NCBI GenBank assembly: GCA_027056215.1
Contig: JALULO010000264.1
Location: forward strand, 1 to 20,751
DNA: 20,751 nucleotides
Origin: Campylobacterales bacterium
Lineage (GTDB): Bacteria > Campylobacterota > Campylobacteria > Campylobacterales > QNZT01
Direction: 5' to 3'
This document shows positions 13,511 to 20,648 of the stretch, one piece after another (position 1 is the first letter of the stretch; every line of letters starts with the position of its first letter). Under the pieces are notes generated by a model. It did not search any database, was not told the DNA's origin, and saw only the letters and a list, made by a program, of their open reading frames with translations. The position numbers and the translations under genes are program-made.

Positions 13511-13564
13511 CTTCATGAATAATAATGGTGGAAAAAACAGAGTGGGAAAATTTGGTTTATGAGA
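13511..13564 (-). CRISPR. Truncated terminal repeat and its spacer, distal end of array 2
   Basis: 13511-13520 equals the last ten plus-strand bases of the 37-nt repeat. It is followed by 44 bp (13521-13564) of spacer-like length up to the first full repeat. The 44 bp read as an open frame on the plus strand like the other spacers. The array thus once extended further left. Confidence 0.65.
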
Positions 13565-14436
13565 GTTTCAATCCCCTTAAATCGGGTCATACTTCATGAA
13601 TGATAGTAATGAAGTAGCATGCGTGACTGAGTACTACAGTTGTTTCAATCCCCTTAAATCGGGTCATACTTCATGAATGTATTAGACATTCAATCAAGGC
13701 TCAGTATACCTATAGAGTTTCAATCCCCTTAAATCGGGTCATACTTCATGAATGAATGAGATGCTTGACGAGCTAGATCAAAGAGGTATCGAGATGTTTC
13801 AATCCCCTTAAATCGGGTCATACTTCATGAATAATCTTTAAACACAGCGTACAATGACTGTTACGAAGTTGTGTTTCAATCCCCTTAAATCGGGTCATAC
13901 TTCATGAATAAGGGTGGGACCCAACCACTCTTACAATTAAAAAAGAAAAGTTTCAATCCCCTTAAATCGGGTCATACTTCATGAATTAAAATGGGGAAAT
14001 GGAAGTTGAATCATATTAAAGTTTCAATCCCCTTAAATCGGGTCATACTTCATGAATGGTGGTAGATTCGATCTTCACCATTTTGAAGAAATCCTGTTTC
14101 AATCCCCTTAAATCGGGTCATACTTCATGAATAAAACTATATAAGATTGGCTACCCCAAAAAGGTACTAGAGTTTCAATCCCCTTAAATCGGGTCATACT
14201 TCATGAATCTAAGGAAGAAGCTGTCGAGCGTCTTAGTAGAGGCAATATAGACAGTTTCAATCCCCTTAAATCGGGTCATACTTCATGAATAGGGTATCGG
14301 AAGGCTGACTAATGGCGGCTGTAAAAGTTTCAATCCCCTTAAATCGGGTCATACTTCATGAATAAACGTATATGGTGCAGATAAAAGATCAGGTAGTTCG
14401 TTTCAATCCCCTTAAATCGGGTCATACTTCATGAAT
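13565..14436 (-). CRISPR. CRISPR array 2: 12 repeats of 37 nt, 11 spacers, transcribed leftward
   Basis: Twelve repeats start at 13565, 13642, 13717, 13796, 13873, 13950, 14021, 14096, 14172, 14254, 14327 and 14400. On the minus strand they end GGGGATTGAAAC, the same as array 1, but the other end differs (ATTCATGAAGTATG against ATTTCATGACAG). Spacers are 34-45 nt. The leader lies to the right, since 14437-14539 is identical to the sequence that follows array 3. RT-Cas1 and Cas2 lie upstream on the same strand. Confidence 0.98.
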
Positions 14437-14518
14437 AGCTGATATTATCGCTATTTCTCACTTTTTTTGAACAATACAAAGTTAAAAAACGTCCGAAATG
14501 GTGGTATTTGCAAAAAAA

Positions 14519-14889
14519 GTTTGCAAACCTCGTCATTTTTATGCGCGAGTTTCGATGAATTGTAACTTAAATAAAATTAGAAGTGGCTGAATCTAGGGCT
14601 TTTTAAAGGTTTTGTTTAAAAAAAACTTAGTAAAAAAGTTTGCAAACTAAAAATCTGCAAGGGTGTTTTTGGCGGTTTCCAAACTTTTAGCCATCTTTAA
14701 GTTTCGCAAGCCCCATGAAATGGGTGTTTGAAACTTAAGTGAAACTAAAAGTTTGCAAACTGTCTCTTATAAACTTAAAAATAGCTTATTTGCAAACTAT
14801 TTGAAAAAGTTATGATTCTCTAAAATCCCAATATTTAGGGCTTTTACATATGAAAACTTAGAAAAGACTTAAGAAAAAAGTTCGCAAAC
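14519..14889. repeat. Five dispersed GTTTGCAAAC palindromes in the array 2 leader
   Basis: Perfect copies lie at 14519-14528, 14638-14647 and 14751-14760. One-base variants lie at 14788-14797 (ATTTGCAAAC) and 14880-14889 (GTTCGCAAAC). Another perfect copy is in the array 3 leader at 20731-20740. Most are preceded by a run of A. This density of a 10-bp palindrome in 370 bp is far above chance and suggests a protein binding site. Confidence 0.75.
14697..14738. repeat. Nested inverted repeat (stem-loop) in the array 2 leader
   Basis: TTAAGTTTC (14697-14705) pairs with GAAACTTAA (14730-14738). Inside, CCCAT (14712-14716) pairs with ATGGG (14720-14724) around GAA. There is no T-run at its end on either strand, so it is not a classical terminator. 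Confidence 0.6.
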
Positions 14890-14898
14890 TCTTTTGGG

Positions 14899-17103
14899 TC
14901 AATATCTTGCTACAAAACCTTTGTATTTTCTGCTTTTATCTTGTATGACATGAGAGAGCAAAAGCACTTGTTCATCCATGATAGAAGTGATCTTATAACG
15001 TCCTTTTCGCCATTTGGTAGGTGTGATGAGGCGTTCTTGTATGTTTTGTGTGATGATTTTGACACTCTCTTGTGTGAGACGACCTTTGGAGGATTTCAAT
15101 GGCGTACCTCGGTTGAGGATGGAGATGATCTCTCTATCTACGACAGGTTGGCGAAAGGCTTCGATCATGTCATAGACAAGTGTTGGTTTGCCTGCGTGTT
15201 CGGAGTGTAAAAAAGAGTGATAAAGACTTAATCCACTTTTGATGATAGCCGATTGGATACGATTGTACAAAAAACCATACCCATAGTTGATAGATTGATT
15301 GATCGCATCGGGTGCGTTTTGGGTGACGCGTGTAAAGTCTGCTTGTTCTATGAGCAGTCCAAATGCTCTCCAATAGTGGTTTGAGATAGTACCTTCATAG
15401 CCCAAGAGGACGTTATTGTCAGAGGCTGTGTCGATGCGTTTACTCACTTTTTCGATGGTTTCGATGATCTTTTCTAAGGCTAAAAAACTTGTTTTGTCTG
15501 TATCTTCACGATAACGTGCAAAGTACTTGATGAGGTTGAGTTGGTTTTTGGACTTTGTGCGTACGATGGTTTTTGCGATTTGCAGTGCTTTTGGCGTACC
15601 AAGTATGGCGATCTGTTTTTTGTGCATAATCGATGAAACACTTCTGTGGTAGGTGATAAGCGCGTAAGGTTCATCGCGGTAGATGAAGTCTATATCGATT
15701 TTGCGTTTACTACACTGATAGATAAGCATAGAGGAGATATTGACCCCGGGGCTTAGGATGATGACGCGTGTTACACTGTTTAAAGGTAACTGCTTGACGA
15801 TCTTCCCATACTCTTTGACGACGATTTTCCCTCGTGTGATACCGACGTATAGCCCAAACTTAGAGAGAACGAGTTCAGATGCTTTGATACTCTCTTTCAG
15901 GTAAGCTGTTTTGCTTTTGGTGATATCTTTTTTCGCACTTTTCAAGGGTGTGGAGAGAGCGATGTGTTCGTAAGCTTTGGCTACGAGTGTATGGGCATGT
16001 TTTTGTGACTGCTCTTGTGTTTGGGCTGTGTAGCTTTTGAGTGTGGAGAGTAACTGGAGGAACTTGGATTTTTTATTGATGCTTTTGTTTTGTTTGGCTT
16101 GGACAATCTTCTCTATAAGGATATCATCTATGTGCTTTTGCAAGATATCAAACTGTGATTTATCGCTTAGGACTTTTGCGTAGTACCGCTGTACACCTTG
16201 GACATGTTCGTTGATCACTTCTATGGTTTGTAAGAGTGGGCGTTTTTTACTTTTCTGAGAGAGTTTGGATATCTTCTTTTGGAGTTTGTGGTTATCCATG
16301 CGGATAGCGTCTTCTTTAAACCAAAGACCAAGATAAGGAAACCCCTCTTTTTTGTTAGCGATGAGACTTTTGTCCTTGCCAAATCGCAGGGAAAGTGAGT
16401 TGAGATAGCCCTCTGCTAAGTCGATGGCTTTGCTGACATCACGGCGATGTTTGGCGAAAAAGAGCATATCATCTGCATAACGTATAAAGTCGATGTGTCG
16501 CTCTTGCAAGTAGTGGTCAAAGTCGTTGAGATAAAAGTTGCTAAGCCATGGACTTAAGTTATCTCCCTGATAAACACCCACATGCTTGTCGATCCACTGT
16601 GTTTTTTTGAGCATACCGTTGTTTAAAAAGACAGCGATGAGTTTTACGATGCGTTTGTCTTGGATATGGCTGTTGAGTTTTTGGATCAGTTTTTGTTGGT
16701 CGATGGTATCAAAAAAGTTATCTATGTCTGCCTTGGCAACCCAAAAGTTTTTTTTGAGAAAATCTTTGGTACGGTTGATCGCCTTTGTTGTGCCTTTGTT
16801 TTTACGGTACGCGTAAGAACGGTCTGAGAAATGTACCAAATCTTCAAGCTCTTGTACCAAAATCTTTTGGACGATTTTAGAGGCGGTAGAAGAGAGGGCA
16901 AGTTGTCGTTTTTCATGGTCGTTTTTGGGAATCTCAAAAGAGCGAACAGGATCGGGGATAAAGCCTTCAAGAAGATTTTTGACAAATGAACCATCGTTGA
17001 TGGAGGTGAGTATGCTATCGTGATCTTTTGCTTTTTTATAGTTTTGTAAACAGAGACGTAGTGTGTTGGCAGTAAAGATAGTTTCAAGTTTTTTAGAGTA
17101 CAT
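14899..17103 (-). CDS. Reverse transcriptase-Cas1 fusion (RT-Cas1)
   Basis: From the ATG at 17103 (ribosome binding site GGAGGAG) the protein has 734 residues. Residues 1-310 form a group-II-intron-like reverse transcriptase: ADIDNFFD (125-132, motif A), QGDNLSPWLSNFYL (179-192, motif B), FIRYADDMLFF (207-217, active-site YADD) and FPYLGLWF (255-262). After a helical linker (about 310-405), Cas1 follows with E570 in LLGYEGTISNHYW, H633 in FLHSEHAGKP and D645 in LVYDMIEAFRQP; all catalytic residues are intact. RT-Cas1 proteins of type III systems can acquire spacers from RNA by reverse transcription. There is no N-terminal Cas6 domain. The gene overlaps cas2 by 11 bp. A start at 17130 would put extra residues inside the cas2 3' end and lacks support. 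Confidence 0.95.
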   Translation of the reverse strand: MYSKKLETIFTANTLRLCLQNYKKAKDHDSILTSINDGSFVKNLLEGFIPDPVRSFEIPKNDHEKRQLALSSTASKIVQKILVQELEDLVHFSDRSYAYRKNKGTTKAINRTKDFLKKNFWVAKADIDNFFDTIDQQKLIQKLNSHIQDKRIVKLIAVFLNNGMLKKTQWIDKHVGVYQGDNLSPWLSNFYLNDFDHYLQERHIDFIRYADDMLFFAKHRRDVSKAIDLAEGYLNSLSLRFGKDKSLIANKKEGFPYLGLWFKEDAIRMDNHKLQKKISKLSQKSKKRPLLQTIEVINEHVQGVQRYYAKVLSDKSQFDILQKHIDDILIEKIVQAKQNKSINKKSKFLQLLSTLKSYTAQTQEQSQKHAHTLVAKAYEHIALSTPLKSAKKDITKSKTAYLKESIKASELVLSKFGLYVGITRGKIVVKEYGKIVKQLPLNSVTRVIILSPGVNISSMLIYQCSKRKIDIDFIYRDEPYALITYHRSVSSIMHKKQIAILGTPKALQIAKTIVRTKSKNQLNLIKYFARYREDTDKTSFLALEKIIETIEKVSKRIDTASDNNVLLGYEGTISNHYWRAFGLLIEQADFTRVTQNAPDAINQSINYGYGFLYNRIQSAIIKSGLSLYHSFLHSEHAGKPTLVYDMIEAFRQPVVDREIISILNRGTPLKSSKGRLTQESVKIITQNIQERLITPTKWRKGRYKITSIMDEQVLLLSHVIQDKSRKYKGFVARY

Positions 17104-17371
17104 AACTCTCCTCCATGCTAAAAGGATCACCGCGTTTTGGATTTAACTCCTCGGCACTTTCGATGGCGGTTTTGTTTAGAAAGTAGAGCCTGACAGAATC
17201 CCTCTCACCCATCTGTGCGATGAGATCTTCTTTGAGTTTGCAAAGTTGATGCTTGTGAACCTGCACTTCAAAAACAGAAAAATTGACCCGCACACCATAA
17301 GAGGAGAGAACCTTGTCGATCTTTCTTCGTTTTTTGTCACTGGTGATGTCGTAAGTGATGAGGAGGTACAT
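17093..17371 (-). CDS. cas2: Cas2 partner of RT-Cas1
   Basis: From the ATG at 17371 the protein has 92 residues and begins MYLLITYDITSDKKRRKIDK, then VRVNFSVFEVQVHKHQLCKL, matching the first strand with catalytic-site Asp, the RR-K helix and the QySvFE-like second strand of Cas2. DSVRLYFLNKTAIESAEEL is the third strand. Longer in-frame starts up to 17581 lack Cas2 similarity and overlap the divergent toxin-antitoxin promoter. The ribosome binding site is weak. It overlaps RT-Cas1, so the two are coupled. No copy of the CGAC-N7-GTCG palindrome precedes it, so this module seems outside the regulon. Confidence 0.9.
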   Translation of the reverse strand: MYLLITYDITSDKKRRKIDKVLSSYGVRVNFSVFEVQVHKHQLCKLKEDLIAQMGERDSVRLYFLNKTAIESAEELNPKRGDPFSMEESYVL

Positions 17372-17497
17372 ACAAAGCTCTTTTTGAGGTAATATCGGGT
17401 GAAAAGGCAAATGGTTTAGGTAAATCAGGGGAGCCGGCATAGGGTGCTTTTGGGAAGTTGAGAGGTACTCTTTATGAATAGAAACGTAACTATATGG

Positions 17498-17503
17498 TAT
17501 AAT
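17498..17503 (+). promoter_or_regulatory. Extended -10 promoter of hepT-mntA
   Basis: TGGTATAAT supplies a TGN-extended -10 with a perfect TATAAT, about 26 bp before the hepT ATG. The -35 region is poor (TTTATG), as is usual with an extended -10. Confidence 0.55.
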
Positions 17504-17529
17504 AGGCTCAACGTACAAAAAGGTTGTTG

Positions 17530-17925
17530 ATGCAAGAAGATATACGTTGGAGACAGCGACTTGAAAATTATAGCAGGGCATTGTTGCATTTGAAAAAAGC
17601 GGTGCAGATTAAAGAGGCAGATATCATCGTGCAAGCTGCGGTGATTCAGTTTTTTGAAGTAGCCTTTGAACTGGCATGGAAGACGATAAAAGACTACTTG
17701 CAAGAAGAAGGCTTTGCAGATATCAAGTCTCCTAGGGCTGCACTTAAAAAAGCTTTTGAAACTGGTTTGATCTCAGACGGACAGACATGGCTAGAAGCAC
17801 TGCAAAAACGAAATACAACCGTACATACTTACGATGAAAAAAGTGCTGAAGAGATCTACCATCTGATTTGTGATAGCTATTATCCGTTGATGGAAACACT
17901 TCATGGAGATTTAAAGAAGTTGTGA
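17530..17925 (+). CDS. hepT: HepT-type HEPN RNase toxin
   Basis: From the ATG at 17530 the protein has 131 residues, all helical, beginning MQEDIRWRQRLENYSRALLH. It belongs to the HI0074/'nucleotidyltransferase substrate-binding' family, now known as HepT. KRNTTVHTYDEKSAEEIYHL near residues 96-115 contains RNTTVHTY, the Rx4HxY catalytic motif of HEPN RNases. FELAWKTIKDYLQEEG is the other conserved helix. TTG codons at 17524 and 17527 are poorer starts; AAGG lies at the right distance from the ATG. The stop overlaps the start of mntA. HepT is held inactive by AMPylation of its Tyr by MntA. Confidence 0.9.
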   Translation: MQEDIRWRQRLENYSRALLHLKKAVQIKEADIIVQAAVIQFFEVAFELAWKTIKDYLQEEGFADIKSPRAALKKAFETGLISDGQTWLEALQKRNTTVHTYDEKSAEEIYHLICDSYYPLMETLHGDLKKL

Positions 17926-18260
17926 TGTCACGAAACAGATACGGTCTTACTTCAGATGATATGAGAGAGATAAAGCACGTTTTTGCGAGATTTCCGATGG
18001 TAGATGAGGTTGTTATATTTGGCAGTAGGGCAAAAAGAACACATCGACTTGGAAGCGATGTTGATCTTGCACTAAAGGGAAAGATAGACAGCAGTACAGT
18101 AGCTCAGATCAGCGATTTGCTCAACGAAGAGAGTACCATGCCATACACTTTTGATCTAGCTGTATACGATACAATCGTTTCTGAAAATCTCAAAGAGCAT
18201 ATAAGCAGAGTTGGTGCAGTGTTATATAAAGCACAAGAGAGTGTTTTATCTCCGCTTTAA
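17925..18260 (+). CDS. mntA: MntA-type nucleotidyltransferase antitoxin
   Basis: The 111-aa protein from the ATG at 17925 (TGATG overlap with hepT) has VVIFGSRAKRTHRLGSDVDL near residues 29-48, the GSx10DxD motif of minimal nucleotidyltransferases. FDLAVYD near residue 85 supplies the third acidic residue. MntA transfers AMP groups to the Rx4HxY Tyr of HepT and so neutralises it. A GTG at 17922 is an alternative start. The gene converges with the small hydrophobic gene at 18283; only 22 bp separate the two stops. Confidence 0.92.
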   Translation: MSRNRYGLTSDDMREIKHVFARFPMVDEVVIFGSRAKRTHRLGSDVDLALKGKIDSSTVAQISDLLNEESTMPYTFDLAVYDTIVSENLKEHISRVGAVLYKAQESVLSPL

Positions 18261-18282
18261 ATGATTGTCACTGGTGATGTCA

Positions 18283-18429
18283 TCAGCCGGAGGCTTCGTC
18301 CGATGCTTTCGCATCGACCGCCATCGCCGCCACAACCACAGCACTACCCACCACAGCCAACCCAAGCCACGCCGGACCACTCATACAAGCAGCCGCACCC
18401 GCCACACCCTTCACACAGAAAGAAAACAT
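18283..18429 (-). CDS. Small hydrophobic membrane protein (48 aa), relative of the one at 10483
   Basis: An ATG at 18429 with a strong AAGGAGG ribosome binding site opens a 48-residue frame beginning MFSFCVKGVAGAAACMSGPA. A single membrane segment follows (WLGLAVVGSAVVVAAMAV, about 21-38) and then DAKASDEASG. The build is the same as the 54-aa protein at 10483: MF start, Cys near residue 15, Ala/Gly/Val helix, and a DAKAS ending encoded by the same 16-nt hairpin. Regulon promoter 5 is about 75 bp upstream and array 3 begins just beyond it. The frame has higher G+C than its surroundings. The function is not known; it could be a small membrane-acting effector. Confidence 0.65.
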   Translation of the reverse strand: MFSFCVKGVAGAAACMSGPAWLGLAVVGSAVVVAAMAVDAKASDEASG

Positions 18430-18501
18430 AAAAACCTCCTTAGAAAGTTACAGATACCAAACCAGACTATTCACCAAACCAACTCCCGCTTTGTAGGGTA
18501 G

Positions 18502-18533
18502 AGTATATAGAAGTATAGCGACATAGAGTGTCG
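18502..18533 (-). promoter_or_regulatory. Promoter and palindromic operator of the second small hydrophobic gene (regulon site 5)
   Basis: Minus-strand -10 TATACT at 18502-18507, 11 bp, then CGAC-N7-GTCG at 18519-18533 followed by TTTTTGG. A second TATACT (18512-18517) touches the palindrome. The distal repeat of array 3 starts 10 bp further on, so array transcripts that read through would enter this gene. Confidence 0.75.
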
Positions 18534-18543
18534 TTTTTGGAAG

Positions 18544-20648
18544 TTTTCAATCCCCTTAAATCGGGTCATACTTCATGAATATAGTAATACAGTACCAGAG
18601 AGACGAGAGGTTAGAAAAGTTTCAATCCCCTTAAATCGGGTCATACTTCATGAATTGCTAATTGGAGGTGCCCATTTGTGGGTCAAACTGTTTCAAGTTT
18701 CAATCCCCTTAAATCGGGTCATACTTCATGAATAAATAGTATTACGGAAGCAATGGAATTAGCAAATTATTGTTTCAATCCCCTTAAATCGGGTCATACT
18801 TCATGAATTAATAACGTCTCCCAACCTTAGTACAGAGTGTGCAGTTGTGTTTCAATCCCCTTAAATCGGGTCATACTTCATGAATCAATATCAGCTAGTG
18901 AGCAGTGACGGCGAATTTGTACAGTTTCAATCCCCTTAAATCGGGTCATACTTCATGAATACAATGGTGAAGGTGGATACAAGGTTATTAAAACTGTTTC
19001 AATCCCCTTAAATCGGGTCATACTTCATGAATGTTCAAAAAGAAGTTCAAAAAGAAAGAAGGTTTTATGTTTCAATCCCCTTAAATCGGGTCATACTTCA
19101 TGAATAATGGCATTGGAAATGCCGTATTTGAGTCATTTGTCGATTTAGTGTTTCAATCCCCTTAAATCGGGTCATACTTCATGAATAGTGGTTGTGGTAG
19201 CCTCGGGTCTGTCAAACTAACCCAATCCATGTTTCAATCCCCTTAAATCGGGTCATACTTCATGAATGATAAATACCCATACGTAGGGTATCGGAAGGAC
19301 GATTGATGATGTTTCAATCCCCTTAAATCGGGTCATACTTCATGAATTCAAAGGGTCATGGACGATCCTAAGAGAGTTATTTGAAACGTTTCAATCCCCT
19401 TAAATCGGGTCATACTTCATGAATGCCTACGTAAAGAAGGATGGTAAGACGTTAAAGAACCCGTCACGTTTCAATCCCCTTAAATCGGGTCATACTTCAT
19501 GAATAAACTTGAATGCACTGTATCCGAACGAAGATACAGTAAAATTGTTTCAATCCCCTTAAATCGGGTCATACTTCATGAATTTTAATGGAGAAGCAGC
19601 TATACAAGAAAAAAGAAAGTTTCAATCCCCTTAAATCGGGTCATACTTCATGAATTGGAAACAGAAGCGGCTCGTAATGAGTTGCAAAAGGCATCGTTTC
19701 AATCCCCTTAAATCGGGTCATACTTCATGAATAACAAATTTATTACCTAGCGTAGAAGTTAAAAAACCTGTAATGTTTCAATCCCCTTAAATCGGGTCAT
19801 ACTTCATGAATGTAATGATGTCAATAGTGGTTGGGAGCACGATGGGGAAGTGCGTTTCAATCCCCTTAAATCGGGTCATACTTCATGAATGTAATGGGTA
19901 TTGTTATTACTCAAGTTAAAATAGGTGCTTGTTTCAATCCCCTTAAATCGGGTCATACTTCATGAATGTTCTACAAAGACCGAGGATGGGTTAAATGAAA
20001 CCCAAAAGTTTCAATCCCCTTAAATCGGGTCATACTTCATGAATCTTAAAATCGTAGAAAAATTCATTTCTAGAAGAGAAATGACGTTTCAATCCCCTTA
20101 AATCGGGTCATACTTCATGAATCTGGGAGCGGTTAGTTGCACATCCAACATATGGCGACGGAGTATTGTTTCAATCCCCTTAAATCGGGTCATACTTCAT
20201 GAATAAATGAGAGCAAGTAATATGTTAATCGGAGCCAAGTGTTTCAATCCCCTTAAATCGGGTCATACTTCATGAATATCAAGGATATCAGAATGGGCGT
20301 ATATTCGCTTCAAACGTTTCAATCCCCTTAAATCGGGTCATACTTCATGAATATTATTTTTTAAAAGGATTTCAAATGTATTATAATTTTGTTTCAATCC
20401 CCTTAAATCGGGTCATACTTCATGAATTTAACGCTAGAGTCAAGGCAGGTGAACTCAATCCTATAGAGTTTCAATCCCCTTAAATCGGGTCATACTTCAT
20501 GAATTTGCTACCAATGTGGCGAGAATAATGAATACTGACGTTTCAATCCCCTTAAATCGGGTCATACTTCATGAATGTGACAATGGAGCCGGAGGTATTA
20601 GACCGCTTCGAGTTTCAATCCCCTTAAATCGGGTCATACTTCATGAAT
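18544..20648 (-). CRISPR. CRISPR array 3: 28 repeats of 37 nt, 27 spacers, transcribed leftward
   Basis: Repeats run from 18544-18580 to 20612-20648 with the same 37-nt sequence as array 2. The leader-distal repeat has T in place of the first G. Spacers are 35-45 nt. The leader-side flank (from 20649) is identical to that of array 2. I see no exact spacer shared with array 1 or 2, but the spacers at 19268-19310 and 14291-14326 are related (AGGGTATCGGAAGG in both). Confidence 0.98.

Larger units (their letters stand above)
14437..14898 (-). promoter_or_regulatory. Leader and non-coding region between array 2 and RT-Cas1
   Basis: This is about 460 bp without a convincing gene. The first 103 bp next to the array are identical to the leader of array 3. 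The region is AT-rich and holds dispersed GTTTGCAAAC palindromes and one long imperfect stem-loop, each listed separately. A 35-codon frame (14536 to 14429, minus) without a ribosome binding site ends inside the first repeat. Confidence 0.75.

Noticed and set aside
14437..14898. A tracrRNA or Cas9/Cas12-type arrangement in the leader region
   Set aside because: No anti-repeat is seen and all Cas genes present are adaptation genes with type III style accessory proteins.
18265..18501. Arg/His-rich plus-strand frame after mntA
   Set aside because: Antisense to the small hydrophobic gene and its leader, which has a strong ribosome binding site and a relative at 10483.
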